Source: SP5GCR1 sp965199685 (GTDB lineage: Bacteria > Pseudomonadota > Gammaproteobacteria > Poriferisulfidales > Oxydemutatoraceae). Taken from it: 64,000 bases of DNA. The notes under the pieces are model-generated. The model was not told the origin of the DNA. It made no database searches and was given only the letters and a program-made list of their open reading frames with translations. Below, in pieces: positions 34,700 through 44,580 of the stretch. The stretch covers positions 620,001-684,000 of the forward strand of contig OZ241323.1 of assembly GCA_965199685.1 (NCBI GenBank). Reading direction: 5' to 3'. How positions within the stretch are numbered: the stretch's first letter is position 1; each line of letters begins with the position of its first letter. The translations under genes were made by a program, and so were the position numbers.

Positions 34700-34744
34700 G
34701 ATTAAATATCTGTGTTTCCAGCAGGAAAGTAAGCGACTATTCTA

Positions 34745-34935
34745 CTATACTGGGGCTATTGAAAAATAGTGTAGAACCTCTACGTATATTACAAAATGTA
34801 AAACCTCTCTTTAGGGTGTTTTTTGTGTACCCATCATTTAGGACAAGCCTTAGCTTGTCCGACCTACATACCCATGTTAAGGGTCTGCAGAACGTCACGC
34901 CGTTTGTTGCCGTTGCAACAAACGGCGGTTCTATT
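34745..34935. repeat. Composite repeat between MFS and SDR genes
   Basis: GGGGCTATTGAAAAATAG at the left, then TATTACAAAATGTAAAACCT and the hairpin GTTTGTTgccgttgcAACAAAC with CGGCGGTTCTATTT at the right. It is a worn member of the MITE-composite family, with ACAAGC-cttA-GCTTGT in the middle. No gene. Confidence 0.55.
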
Positions 34936-35806
34936 TAATGTAGCTTGGTGCGATATCCTCCATTGGAGTTTCACATAAGATATCGCTTTCGCTACAGATA
35001 CTATCCATCTGTAGAGAGAGGTAGTTGTCAAAACTAAAAGGTCGGCCCGGAACGAAATCGCAAAGCCGACCTTGTAGCTTTGCTATGCTATCGGGCAAGG
35101 CTATAATTTTTACTCGCTTACCGAGCAGGTTTGCGACATAGCTTACGATTTGTTCAAGTGTATATTGTTTAGGTCCACAGAGATTGATGTATTCACCGAC
35201 AGTTTTATCGTCATCTATACTTTCTACAATGCGTGTTGCCAGTTCATTGACATAAACCGGTGCGAATAGGGTATCTGCGCAGGCAAGCGGGAATATAGGG
35301 GCAGGAAGTAGTTTAAGAAGTCGGGCAAAGCGATTCAGAAAGCTGTCCTCAGGACCGAATATTACCGAAGGTCTAAAACTCGTGACATCTAAGCCGTCGG
35401 CTTCAAACGCAAGCCTTTCGCCGGCGTATTTTGTTTTTAGATATTCGCTGGGTCCTTGTGGATTTGCATTCAATGCCCCGACATGTAAGTAGCGGCGGAT
35501 ACCTGCCGAACGACACGCGTTTACAATTTGTCTTACTAACTCTACATGTGCGTCATGAAAATCTTGCCGATGTAAGATACGCTTGTTCAATATCCCGACC
35601 AAGTTGATCACGCAATCGCAATCGCTCAATAGCTCGGCTGAGAAATGTTGCGGTTTGTAGACTCGGACTTTGACACGCGAGGATAAATCACGCGCAACAG
35701 AACTGCGGCTCAAGAGAGTGATTTCATGGTTTAGAGTCGACAACGTATTTGTTAAAGCACCACCTACAAATCCGCTACCGCCTATTATTGTTACACGCAT
35801 AGTCAT
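34931..35806 (-). CDS. NAD(P)-binding SDR protein (complex I NDUFA9-like)
   Basis: The 291-aa protein has the Rossmann motif TIIGGSGFVGGAL (about 6-18), followed by LSRSS, INLVGIL and YLHVGALNANP. A conserved YLKTKYAGE takes the place of the YxxxK active site, then SFRPSVIFGPEDSFLNRF and the domain end FAPVYVNELA. These are the hallmarks of bacterial NDUFA9-like, extended-type SDR proteins, often annotated as NAD(P)H-binding or UDP-sugar epimerase-like. The true substrate is unknown. The stop lies inside the adjacent repeat. Confidence 0.85.
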   Translation of the reverse strand: MTMRVTIIGGSGFVGGALTNTLSTLNHEITLLSRSSVARDLSSRVKVRVYKPQHFSAELLSDCDCVINLVGILNKRILHRQDFHDAHVELVRQIVNACRSAGIRRYLHVGALNANPQGPSEYLKTKYAGERLAFEADGLDVTSFRPSVIFGPEDSFLNRFARLLKLLPAPIFPLACADTLFAPVYVNELATRIVESIDDDKTVGEYINLCGPKQYTLEQIVSYVANLLGKRVKIIALPDSIAKLQGRLCDFVPGRPFSFDNYLSLQMDSICSESDILCETPMEDIAPSYIK

Positions 35807-35932
35807 TAAACTAGTTTAGATTTTTATTGATACTTTTTCAACTACCCCGAATAGTTCCGGATGGTTGATGTATTTTTTATGTTATTATAAGCCTCTTATT
35901 TTAGGCATGCTATAACTGAATAGGCATGACCT

Positions 35933-36967
35933 ATGTATAACAAAACATACCATCATTCCATGTCTGTTCCTGCTATTTATGTAATCAATCTCAAACGAAC
36001 ACCCGAAAGAAAACTTTATATAAAAAGACAGCTTGATGCTCTGGGCTTAAGTTGTCATTTTGTTGATGCAGTTGATAAATACGAGATACATTCTAAAGAA
36101 TACAGAAGAGAAATCGCTCGCCAACTGGATATAGACTTTGACATTATGGAGCACAAATATAACGTACTCAAAGATAGAGGGTTCCCAGTGATGTTAAGCC
36201 ATCTAAAGGCACATCATCTGTTGGTAGAGCATAATGTTCCTGCAGCGTGCATATTAGAAGATGATTCTTATATATTACCCGATTTTCCTAAAGTGCTGGA
36301 TGCTGTCATGCAGAAATCATGGGACATACTGAAACTCAATAGTTATGGATGGACTCCCAATAGGATCATGATTGATTTATTTAGGACTTGTCGTTTGCCC
36401 GTACGAATGAAGGTTCATAAAAGTCTCATCAGTATCGCACGTTATAAGAAAAACTATCAAAGGTTGTGTCTGCATACTGCGTATATGGCTGCCTTGGGTG
36501 TTATTAAATGTTATTTTGATGTTGTTGGGAATCATCTATATTTCAATACTCGCTATGGAAAGTTTCTAAAGAAAAAATATGCCAATGCTAAGAGAATTAA
36601 TATTGATGAACCGGGTGCCCATTTTTGGTTATCACGATATTATTCATCGCAAATAGGTACACCGTTAAATCGCGATAAATCATCGTGGCATAAAATCACA
36701 GCTAAGCATTACATAGCTAACCCTGCCGAACCTACAGGTTCGGGTACAGCGTATATGATTAGATTGCCAATGGTGGCAACAATTAAGCAGATAGCGATGG
36801 ATCCTAATGTGCCTATGCAACATATAGATGCCATTCCTTGGGTATTGTATAGACATAAAGGGATTAAGTTTTTTATATGTTCTCCTCCATGCGTTAAGTT
36901 CACATATCAATATTTGCTCTATTCGGCGCGCTATCGATTTCTAGGCAAACCGAAAATTTGGTACTAA
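35933..36967 (+). CDS. Glycosyltransferase family 25 (LPS type)
   Basis: The 344-aa protein has GT25 features: AIYVINLKRTPERKLYIKRQL, then AVDKYEIHS, SHLKAHHLLVEHN, and the DxD-like ACILEDDSYI (about 103-112), followed by WDILKLNSYG. The second half has a hydrophobic patch near 180-195 and EPGAHFW. GT25 enzymes add galactose or related sugars to lipo-oligosaccharide on the cytoplasmic face. ATG 35960 (MSVPAIY) is an alternative start closer to the conserved part. The gene stands alone. Confidence 0.85.
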   Translation: MYNKTYHHSMSVPAIYVINLKRTPERKLYIKRQLDALGLSCHFVDAVDKYEIHSKEYRREIARQLDIDFDIMEHKYNVLKDRGFPVMLSHLKAHHLLVEHNVPAACILEDDSYILPDFPKVLDAVMQKSWDILKLNSYGWTPNRIMIDLFRTCRLPVRMKVHKSLISIARYKKNYQRLCLHTAYMAALGVIKCYFDVVGNHLYFNTRYGKFLKKKYANAKRINIDEPGAHFWLSRYYSSQIGTPLNRDKSSWHKITAKHYIANPAEPTGSGTAYMIRLPMVATIKQIAMDPNVPMQHIDAIPWVLYRHKGIKFFICSPPCVKFTYQYLLYSARYRFLGKPKIWY

Positions 36968-37170
36968 AACACGACATACAAAGTCCGCCCCTACACATGT
37001 AGCTTACGTTGCGGTTCTCTTTATAATATTCCCATATCACACCCTCCCCAAAGGTAAATATTACAAGGGGTACGGTCATTCGTCGTATATTTGATACCAT
37101 TCATCCAAAAGCAAATTCATCGCCTTTATTTAAGGGCAAAATTGGCATATTGACTTAATGAGGAACGAAT

Positions 37171-38784
37171 ATGCAGATGCAAACAGATTTATTAATGGTG
37201 CTTAGTGTTGTTTCCAAACAACGACACTGCAACATAGAAACCCGATACTTTAGGTTTCTGTTTTATTTGATAATTGCCCTGGTTCTAGTCGGGTGTGTAT
37301 CGGTAGATACAGGTGAGAGCCGCATCGGCAAAGAGGACCTAGAAGCGGAGCATTATCAAAGTCCACCTCCCGAGGCTTATTTCAAAATCAACGAAGCGGC
37401 AGTCCCGTCTCAATTACTTCGTCTGGTAAATGTTACCAATGCACGGCTGAGTTTACGCGAAGCGATTCATGCAACGCTACCGTTTGCCGTCGTTGTACGA
37501 GCCAAGGATGTGTCGGTGGATCTGAACCAAATAATCCGCATCAGAACTGGCAATCAGATGCGGGTTGCCGATTTTCTAACCTATTTGGAAGGTTTGAGTA
37601 ATTATGAGATTAGCTTAAACCCGGCAAACAATATCGTTGAAGTCGCCGCATATGTCACCCGCCGTTGGAACCTAGCGGCGATTGCTTCTGCGGGTCTCAA
37701 TCAAATTCATTTCGGCTCAGCGACGAATACCGACAACGATAGCAACGCTAGCAATATCGGTCATTCGGTTGATAGTGAACTTTCTATTTCCAGCCGTGTT
37801 GAGTACGGTGATAAAACACCGTGGCAGGTGTTGGTAGAGCAAGCGAATTGCATCATGAAGACACGTTTGTGCGAGCAAGATGTTTTTGATTCATCGGGCA
37901 GTGGTTTTGTGGCAGACGACCGAAGCAATTTTGTCGATGAGTTGTCGTGGGTGCAAGCCGATCAAAGAACCGGCTTATTGATTGCTTCGGGTCCGCTACA
38001 AGAGATCAATCGCTTGAGTGAATGGTTGACACCGTTAGCGCACAAGGTCACCCGCTTAGTGCAGATGGAAGTATTGATATTGGATGTTGCGAACAACGAT
38101 GCCAAAGTCAAATTATTTAATCTCTTGGCACTCAATGGTTCGGAACGCGTGGGTTTATCAGGTGGCGACGAAGCAGGCATAAGTTTAACCGCCGGTGGTT
38201 GGGTTATTGATTCCGATTTCTCGATCAACGGAACCGACTTTAATGTGCTACTTAATAATTTTGATAGGGAGCAAGACATAAAAGTATTGCATCGCACCAA
38301 TCTAATTGCTGCAAACGGTGGTGTTGCACGTATCAATTCGGTTGAAACTTTTTCGTATGCCGGCGGTCAAGAGATTATACCGGGCGATGCGAATAATCAA
38401 CAGCGCGTGTCGGCGAGTCTGGAGCAGGCGCAGATCGGTTTGGAATTGACGGTGATGCCGCAGCTGTTGGCAGACGATAAAATTTTACTGACGGTCATTC
38501 CGGCGTTGTCGTCATTGATAAGATTTGAAGACATTGTATCCGGCGGTGTCACGATATCCAGGGCACCGCGCATATCGCTGACTAATTTGAGTTCCAAAGC
38601 AATCACCCGTTCAGGGCGTGCGGTTCCGGTAGGCGGTTTGACGACCGAGCAAATCAGCGATAGGGTCAGTGCCTCGCTAGGGTTGGGCAAGACGGTATTG
38701 GGTGATTTATTCACATCTAAAGATAACAGTGGGCAGTTGCGCGAGTTGGTTGTCGTGGTACTGCCTAGGGAGATTTCGGTATGA
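37171..38784 (+). CDS. Type IVb pilus secretin (PilN-like lipoprotein)
   Basis: The outer-membrane channel of the pilus. An N-terminal hydrophobic segment ends in a lipobox-like LVGC (about residues 42-45). N-domains follow (about 90-230) and then the secretin core: MEVLILDVA, FNVLLNNFDREQDIKVLHRTN, SLEQAQIGLELTVMPQLL, and VTISRAPRISLTNLSSKAITRSGRAVPVGGL. The end ELVVVVLPREI is typical. 537 aa is usual for R64 PilN/BfpB-type secretins. Translation may start downstream of ATG 37171, nearer the signal sequence. The TGA overlaps the next ATG (ATGA), opening a tightly coupled operon. Confidence 0.88.
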   Translation: MQMQTDLLMVLSVVSKQRHCNIETRYFRFLFYLIIALVLVGCVSVDTGESRIGKEDLEAEHYQSPPPEAYFKINEAAVPSQLLRLVNVTNARLSLREAIHATLPFAVVVRAKDVSVDLNQIIRIRTGNQMRVADFLTYLEGLSNYEISLNPANNIVEVAAYVTRRWNLAAIASAGLNQIHFGSATNTDNDSNASNIGHSVDSELSISSRVEYGDKTPWQVLVEQANCIMKTRLCEQDVFDSSGSGFVADDRSNFVDELSWVQADQRTGLLIASGPLQEINRLSEWLTPLAHKVTRLVQMEVLILDVANNDAKVKLFNLLALNGSERVGLSGGDEAGISLTAGGWVIDSDFSINGTDFNVLLNNFDREQDIKVLHRTNLIAANGGVARINSVETFSYAGGQEIIPGDANNQQRVSASLEQAQIGLELTVMPQLLADDKILLTVIPALSSLIRFEDIVSGGVTISRAPRISLTNLSSKAITRSGRAVPVGGLTTEQISDRVSASLGLGKTVLGDLFTSKDNSGQLRELVVVVLPREISV

Positions 38785-39638
38785 CAACATTTGCCCCTGG
38801 TCTATTAGAGATAAACGGCAAGAAATGCTTGATCATTGCCGATTCGTTGAGCCACGAGTTGCCAGCTTCTGGTACGGTGTTGCTAGAGCGTGTGGAAGGT
38901 TTTAACATCTTTTGCTTGGCAGAAGAGCTTGTGGCAAAGAAAGCGATGTATCGTAGTGTGCCGGTCTACGGTTACTGGCAAACCTTATACGCATCTAAGC
39001 ACTGGCGACCGGAAACCGGTATCACCGCATACAAGCATGGCAATATCGGACAGTATGTTGCAATTGATCTAGATGAGAAAACCGCGACGACCGGAGAGGT
39101 CGTAGACGGTTGTGCGGTTGCTACTGCAGGTGAACAGTTACAGCAGGCCCAGATACGATGGCTCGAGATAGCAACCGAGGATATTACTTTGCCGAGTCGT
39201 CCAGCGATGACGATGGCAGAGCAAATCGCAGCACAAGAAAAAAACAATCGAACGATTCTAGCGGCGGTATCGCTTGCGATACTGGCACTGATATTCGGAT
39301 TGGTATCGGGTTCGTGGTATGCCGATAAAGAAGCAAGACACCTTGAGGCGCATCACGAAGCTTTGACGGTACAGATAGAGGAGGCACAAACAATGGTATC
39401 TGAGCTAAAAAAGACTAAGCTCGCTGTCGCACCCGATCAGCACGAATTATTGAACTTGTTGGAAGCCTTGAGTTGGGTAGAGGGAATTGAAATACCAAAC
39501 TCCGAAATCGACGCAATTCAATTATCGATACCTTATCAATCATACAACGACGCGATTCATATATTGACACGGCACAACATTCGCTATAGCGAACACTGGT
39601 TGCCGGCTGGACGCGTACAACTGAGTCTGCAACGATGA
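38781..39638 (+). CDS. Type IVb pilus accessory protein (PilO-like)
   Basis: The 285-aa protein resembles the PilO pilin accessory family of R64-like pili. A cytoplasmic N-terminal part (about 1-150) is followed by one transmembrane segment (TILAAVSLAILALIFGLVSG, about 156-175), a short coiled coil, and a periplasmic domain. It is probably part of the inner-membrane platform that aligns secretin and motor. ATGA overlaps on both sides couple it to its neighbours. Confidence 0.75.
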   Translation: MTTFAPGLLEINGKKCLIIADSLSHELPASGTVLLERVEGFNIFCLAEELVAKKAMYRSVPVYGYWQTLYASKHWRPETGITAYKHGNIGQYVAIDLDEKTATTGEVVDGCAVATAGEQLQQAQIRWLEIATEDITLPSRPAMTMAEQIAAQEKNNRTILAAVSLAILALIFGLVSGSWYADKEARHLEAHHEALTVQIEEAQTMVSELKKTKLAVAPDQHELLNLLEALSWVEGIEIPNSEIDAIQLSIPYQSYNDAIHILTRHNIRYSEHWLPAGRVQLSLQR

Positions 39639-40078
39639 GCAAACTAACAATCATAGTCATTGCTTCGGTGTGCATCTATTTAGGCTCGGCAGTGTCAGCT
39701 TATATGTTTAACCACGAACAGATCCACGATAGCGATTCCGATATTGATATCAATGCCTTAGAAAGTGAACTGCACGCATTGGAGAGTCAAATACAAGCAC
39801 TCAAAGGAGCGCAGGCGCTGATGCCTGTAGAAAAGAATTGGCTGACGGTGCAGAAAATTATTGATCGCTATCCCGATTTAATCTGGCGCGCAAGCGAAGA
39901 TTTAGAGATTGCAAGCGAAACCGAAAATGCTTGGGGAGCGGTGATGATTGCATCGCCTGATTTGCTTTTGCCGGTGATGCGTTTGATCCAAAACACGGTG
40001 CCTGCCGAGGTCTCAGGAATACAGCTAGACCAACGGCAAGGTGTTTTATTGATAAACATTTTGGGAATGATTAAATGA
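39635..40078 (+). CDS. Small inner-membrane pilus assembly protein
   Basis: A 147-aa protein with an N-terminal membrane segment (LTIIVIASVCIYLGSAVSAYMF), a coiled coil (INALESELHALESQIQALK), and a small alpha/beta periplasmic part. The layout is like GspM/PilO-type alignment proteins. I cannot give a specific name. Coupled by ATGA overlaps to the PilO-like and PilP-like genes. Confidence 0.7.
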   Translation: MSKLTIIVIASVCIYLGSAVSAYMFNHEQIHDSDSDIDINALESELHALESQIQALKGAQALMPVEKNWLTVQKIIDRYPDLIWRASEDLEIASETENAWGAVMIASPDLLLPVMRLIQNTVPAEVSGIQLDQRQGVLLINILGMIK

Positions 40079-40716
40079 AATTGATGAAGACGAACGGTTG
40101 GGCGAAGTATTTAGTCTTAGTGTTTTGTGCGCTTGCGGCTGGTGTTGTTGTGGCACTAGAACCTGCGCAATTCATGCCGCAGATTGCACAAGCCGAACCT
40201 GCACAAATCCCACAGCAGAATCCGCAAACCGAAGAGATAAACGAGCGTATGACTCTATACAAGCGCATTAAGTTTGAGGAGAACAAAAAAGTACTGATGC
40301 AGTTGCTACACGATATTGCCGATATACAAAAGCAATGTAGAGACAAGGGTTATTTGTGCAGTGTGGAAGGCAGCGACACCTATGAATCGCTTTTGATGGA
40401 CTTGAATCAAGCACCTACGGCGGGACATTCCGATGATACGCTGCCGGCTACGCGTGCAAGCCGTGTGGCTATGCCTGATTTGAAGTTGCTTGGAATTGTC
40501 GGAGGGCGAGCAAGATTCGAGTTGGAAGATGGACGCATCAAAGATTTTGCGCTGGGAGAGTTGATTGCGGATTTTTGGAAAGTCACCGAGATTAGTGCCG
40601 AGAGTGCTTTGCTCGTATCTAAGAAGCAGCCTGATATAGAGGTGCGTTATCAGATATACAAAGAGATGCGCGCTAACGATTCGAGTAAAGAAAATGTTAC
40701 CGGAGCCGAGCGATGA
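40075..40716 (+). CDS. Type IV pilus biogenesis protein (PilP-like)
   Basis: The 213-aa protein has an N-terminal membrane segment (YLVLVFCALAAGVVVAL), a helical region with two Cys (QKQCRDKGYLC), and a C-terminal beta domain resembling PilP/GspC HR domains: MPDLKLLGIVGGRARFELEDGRIKDFALGELI. This part would bind the secretin N-domains. Order secretin-PilO-(x)-PilP-ATPase is that of R64/type IVb clusters. Confidence 0.75.
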   Translation: MKLMKTNGWAKYLVLVFCALAAGVVVALEPAQFMPQIAQAEPAQIPQQNPQTEEINERMTLYKRIKFEENKKVLMQLLHDIADIQKQCRDKGYLCSVEGSDTYESLLMDLNQAPTAGHSDDTLPATRASRVAMPDLKLLGIVGGRARFELEDGRIKDFALGELIADFWKVTEISAESALLVSKKQPDIEVRYQIYKEMRANDSSKENVTGAER

Positions 40717-42458
40717 AGCAACAACAAAGGATGCAAAAGTTTAGACAGGTACTGGAGTATCTGAATCGCAAAGGCGTGTTGGAGCAGGCAACAGTGAATC
40801 ACATTGGGTGCCCGGAACCCGATAACATCGTTGAAAGACTATTGCAGTTAGGCGGCGAGAAGTTATCTCCCGATTTGCTTGCCGAGGCATTTGCCACAGT
40901 GTTTGGTTTAGAAGTCTATTCACTCGAACATCACGGAGTGCCTATCTGTAAGGATGAGGATCAAAGAGATTGGGTTTATGCGAAGCACAAGCTATTTTTG
41001 ACTAACCCGTTTATTTCTCCAGCGATCCGAGGCTTATTGAATTCCGAAGTATTGGCTAAAACACCTTTGCAGGGTTACGGCGTGTTGCAAGTTGCCGAGC
41101 GTAGCGGTGTGCGCAACGCTGAAAAATATAAGGAAAATGCTCGTGGTGTTGCTGCTAAGAAAATCGTTATGAAGTGGCTCAAAGATGCAGTGCAAGCAGG
41201 TGCAAGCGATTTGCAAATCGTGCCGATAGACGGCAACAGCGTGTTAATCAAACAACGCATAGACGGTAAGCTCCATCCGCTATACGAATGGACCTACAAA
41301 GACGACGAGGGTGTTTCTTATAAACATTTGTGCAATGTCATTTTGAACGAATGTAGACAAGTGACGGGAACCTTCAACCGTTTGATAGACAGCTGTTTTA
41401 AGATGGAGGAGATGTCGCATCGTGCCACTGAGGTACGCGTTTCGATGCGTCCTATTTTTGTGGGAGGTGTGAATAGACCGGCATTCTTTTTGCGGTTCTT
41501 GGGCGGTCAGCAAGTTAATACATCAAAGATAACGGACTTGAAAGTACTCAAACATGTAGTTCGCTTGTTGGAGGAAATTACTGCGATGACCGATGGACTT
41601 TGTGTTTTTACTGGACCTACTGGTTCCGGTAAAACCACGATGATCTATACCATATTAAACGAGATACATCGCCGCTATCCGTATAAGTCCATACAAACTC
41701 TAGAGGACCCTGTAGAGCAGAATTTACAAGGTATAGAACAAACCCAGGTTAGCAACGACGAGGATAGCTTACACAACAATGGTTTGAGTTTTGAATCGGG
41801 AATACGCTCTATGATGCGCACCGATGTAGATTTGATTTTGGTCGGAGAAATAAGAGATAGCCAAACTGCGCGTCAGGCGATGCGCGCTGGGCTTACCGGA
41901 CACGGTGTATTGACTACTTTGCATACCGTAGACGCGCTGGGTGTTATTGACCGTTTGGTCGATTTGGGTGTTGAAAAGACACAGCTGGCATCGTGGTTGC
42001 GTTTTGTTTCGGCACAGCGTTTGGTTGCCAAAGTATGCCAACATTGTTCGACCGAAGTTATCGCGCACGATCATTACGAGCATCTAGCGCATCACTTGGA
42101 TACTGCGCAAAAAGTCAGAGTAGCAAATCCCGAAGGATGTTCGTATTGTCGTGCTGGTTATCACGGCCGTTGTTTGATTATGGAAGTCATCCCGATCGAC
42201 GCTAGCTTACAAAAATTACTCAACGAGGGAGCATCGGGTTATGAGATGCGTGCGCACATAAAACGAGAGAAGCATTATATGTGCATGGAAGATTATGCGT
42301 TGCAGTTATGGTTTCAAGGTGTGACCACCTTGGAAGCCTTATCGGATATTTTTGGTTATGCTTGGGGTGTGCCTAAAAATTCTTTGGTGCATCCGAATAA
42401 GAATAACCTTTTAAGCCTACCCGAGTATAGTGCCTCGGGGAAATCCACCCACCATTAA
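40713..42458 (+). CDS. Type IVb pilus assembly ATPase (PilQ/GspE-type)
   Basis: This 581-aa motor is likely to power pilin polymerisation. The N-terminal domain (1-140) is followed by GASDLQIVPID, Walker A GPTGSGKTTMI (about 305-315), an Asp box, Walker B-like DLILVGEIRDSQTARQAMRAG, a His box (GHGVLTTLHTVDA), and the tetracysteine zinc site CQHC ... CSYC (about 445-475). No retraction (PilT-type) ATPase is in the window. It begins in an ATGA overlap with the PilP-like gene. Confidence 0.93.
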   Translation: MKQQQRMQKFRQVLEYLNRKGVLEQATVNHIGCPEPDNIVERLLQLGGEKLSPDLLAEAFATVFGLEVYSLEHHGVPICKDEDQRDWVYAKHKLFLTNPFISPAIRGLLNSEVLAKTPLQGYGVLQVAERSGVRNAEKYKENARGVAAKKIVMKWLKDAVQAGASDLQIVPIDGNSVLIKQRIDGKLHPLYEWTYKDDEGVSYKHLCNVILNECRQVTGTFNRLIDSCFKMEEMSHRATEVRVSMRPIFVGGVNRPAFFLRFLGGQQVNTSKITDLKVLKHVVRLLEEITAMTDGLCVFTGPTGSGKTTMIYTILNEIHRRYPYKSIQTLEDPVEQNLQGIEQTQVSNDEDSLHNNGLSFESGIRSMMRTDVDLILVGEIRDSQTARQAMRAGLTGHGVLTTLHTVDALGVIDRLVDLGVEKTQLASWLRFVSAQRLVAKVCQHCSTEVIAHDHYEHLAHHLDTAQKVRVANPEGCSYCRAGYHGRCLIMEVIPIDASLQKLLNEGASGYEMRAHIKREKHYMCMEDYALQLWFQGVTTLEALSDIFGYAWGVPKNSLVHPNKNNLLSLPEYSASGKSTHH

Positions 42459-42470
42459 AGGAGATTTATT

Positions 42471-42917
42471 ATGAAACATACATTTAATTTGCCAAGGTTG
42501 CTGAAGCATGGCGGCTTTACATTGATAGAAGCGATTATCGTGGTTGCTATTTTGTCGGCATTGACTGCCAGTGCTATTTATGCACTCGCACCAGGCGATA
42601 AAATCTCGTCGGCAGAAGAGGCCGGACTCAAACAAATACTGATATCCAGGGTACCTACTGAGTTGACCCAACATCGTCTGAGAAGCGGCGATGTGTCAAG
42701 TTTTAAGTTATCCGATAATAGTGTTGTTTTTATGGAGAATTGGCCAGGTGTCAAAAAAAGCAACAAATTGAAATTTACTCCCGCTGCGCAAAAACTAACG
42801 CTAGAGATGGAGACTACGTTTGATGCCACTAACTTGAAGGATACCTTAGCGGCAATGCAAAATGTCAACGCCAGTATAGCGAGTAAAGTACTGAAAGTAG
42901 AGTACACCGTCCAATAG
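42471..42917 (+). CDS. Major pilin candidate (type IV prepilin)
   Basis: The 148-aa prepilin has leader MKHTFNLPRLLKHGG with processing before FTLIEAIIVVAILSALTASAIY, including the conserved Glu at +5. It has no Cys, so it lacks the disulfide seen in most major type IVb pilins. It is preceded by the strongest ribosome site in the operon (AAAGGAG), as expected for an abundant subunit. Confidence 0.88.
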   Translation: MKHTFNLPRLLKHGGFTLIEAIIVVAILSALTASAIYALAPGDKISSAEEAGLKQILISRVPTELTQHRLRSGDVSSFKLSDNSVVFMENWPGVKKSNKLKFTPAAQKLTLEMETTFDATNLKDTLAAMQNVNASIASKVLKVEYTVQ

Positions 42918-42928
42918 AAATAGTAGCA

Positions 42929-44083
42929 ATGTTTGCTTGGCGAATTCAACTGTTGAGAGGAAACGGTAGTGTACGAGAAATCGTTGTCTCAGGGCTGAAC
43001 CTCAACCGTGCGCTGACCACGGCCGGCTATGATCTCAGTAGCATCGTCAAAGCCGAGAGATGTCTAGATTACGACAGATTGGCTGCAAAGATTTCGCTAG
43101 AGTCACAAATGGTCTTCTTGATGAAATTGCTACCTTATTATATTTCTGGTATTCCTGACCGATCGGCACAGTTATTTAGAACTTATACGCCGATTCGAAG
43201 AATGAGCAAACGCGACCCGACAGCGTTGGATGTTAATTCTAGCTTGAGTGAAAGGTTGGAAGCCCTACGCTTTAATCCTATCGTCGTTGCAGTGATACGC
43301 GCCGGCGAACAAAGTGGAGAAATCGCCGCAGTTATAAAACAAGCTATCTCTAATTTACAAAAAGAAATAGAGATGAATAAAAAGGCGCGTAAGGGGATCG
43401 TCGGTGGTTTGCTGTTATTTGTTGCGTCGGTGGCAATTTTGTTGGGTGTGTCGGCAGGCACTTCGGAAGCCTTGGATTCGGTTATCGAGGCCGGCATTAT
43501 AGAACAACGTAATTTTGCCGGGTTGATATTGAGTGCTTTAGGAGACTATGCTCGTAATTACTTATGGAGCTTGCCTTTGATTGCAATATTGGTAACTGGT
43601 GCGATGATTAGATACGGCGATTATTTGAGACAGCTATGGCCTATATCCGTTTTCAATACTTATTTGAAAACATTGCGTTCGATTCGCTTGGTTTCGGTGT
43701 GGCTTATTCTTGAGCGTGCAGGTTTGAACATAGAACACGACGAGCAGTTACTCGCAACCGCCATCGGCACATCGCTTGCCACACGCATTTCGATGCAGAG
43801 AAAAACTGGAGAGACATTCGGAGATTTACTAAGTAGCCGATATTTTTCTTCTAGCTTGGAAGAGTGCTGTATGAATATTTCCACGCTTGGTGTTTCGGAC
43901 AAAATACATTTATTGGAACAAATTACACAGATGTTGGATATAGAAAGAGCACAGCTTGCCACGGCTATCTCGCGCACTTTTTATATTATCGGAATGGTCG
44001 TTGCGATGACCTCCATCGCACTGATTTTGTCCGGCATTTTATTGCCGATTTATGCTTCGGGTTTAGGAGGTGTGCAGTTATGA
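42929..44083 (+). CDS. Pilus inner-membrane platform protein (PilR/GspF-type)
   Basis: The 384-aa T2SS/T4P F-domain protein has a cytoplasmic four-helix domain ending in AVIRAGEQSGEIAAVIKQA (about 110-128). A membrane segment follows (GIVGGLLLFVASVAILLGVSAG), then another at about 210-228, a second helical domain, and a C-terminal segment (FYIIGMVVAMTSIALILSGILLPI). It anchors the ATPase. TGA overlaps the next ATG. Confidence 0.88.
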   Translation: MFAWRIQLLRGNGSVREIVVSGLNLNRALTTAGYDLSSIVKAERCLDYDRLAAKISLESQMVFLMKLLPYYISGIPDRSAQLFRTYTPIRRMSKRDPTALDVNSSLSERLEALRFNPIVVAVIRAGEQSGEIAAVIKQAISNLQKEIEMNKKARKGIVGGLLLFVASVAILLGVSAGTSEALDSVIEAGIIEQRNFAGLILSALGDYARNYLWSLPLIAILVTGAMIRYGDYLRQLWPISVFNTYLKTLRSIRLVSVWLILERAGLNIEHDEQLLATAIGTSLATRISMQRKTGETFGDLLSSRYFSSSLEECCMNISTLGVSDKIHLLEQITQMLDIERAQLATAISRTFYIIGMVVAMTSIALILSGILLPIYASGLGGVQL

Positions 44084-44577
44084 ATGTTAGGACATTCGGA
44101 TATACGCTGATAGAAGTGTTGCTTGTGGTTGCGATGCTCGCCGTTTTGCTTGGTATTACGGTTGCTTATACGATGCGCGATGCAGATTTAGAAATGGCAG
44201 AATTAGAGTTTCGCGAACATTATCAAAAAGCTGAGAGTATATCGGTGTATGCGCGCAATTTACACACTGGGGGTTTTCGTTCTAGCGGCGATTTGAATAT
44301 TGAACAGCTACAAACGGCAACACAGGGTAGTGATCGCGAGGTAATTGCAAATCGGATTGCGCAAATAACCACCGACCATGCAAGAGATGATTTCAAGATA
44401 CGCTTTGCCGAAAAATATATACAAGTAAAATTTCTTGTTGCCGACGAAGTTGCATCCGAAGGTTACCCTGTGCGAAGGCGAAGCCTGAGTGGTAGCAAAG
44501 ATGAAATCTCGTTGACAAAAATGATACAGGCCGAGCGTAGCCGTGTCTTGAAATTAAACGACTATTTGATGAATTGA
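44080..44577 (+). CDS. Minor pseudopilin
   Basis: 165 aa with an N-methylation-type start, FGYTLIEVLLVVAMLAVLLGITVAY (Gly before Tyr, Glu at +5), and a charged C-terminal part. ATG 44080 overlaps the platform gene as ATGA; an open frame reaching back to 43864 is internal to that gene. A minor subunit role is inferred from position. Confidence 0.8.
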   Translation: MNVRTFGYTLIEVLLVVAMLAVLLGITVAYTMRDADLEMAELEFREHYQKAESISVYARNLHTGGFRSSGDLNIEQLQTATQGSDREVIANRIAQITTDHARDDFKIRFAEKYIQVKFLVADEVASEGYPVRRRSLSGSKDEISLTKMIQAERSRVLKLNDYLMN

Positions 44578-44580
44578 GGT

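Noticed and set aside
43864..44577. A 237-aa pseudopilin starting inside the platform gene
   Set aside because: The prepilin leader starts at ATG 44080; the extra residues are an out-of-frame reading of the platform gene.
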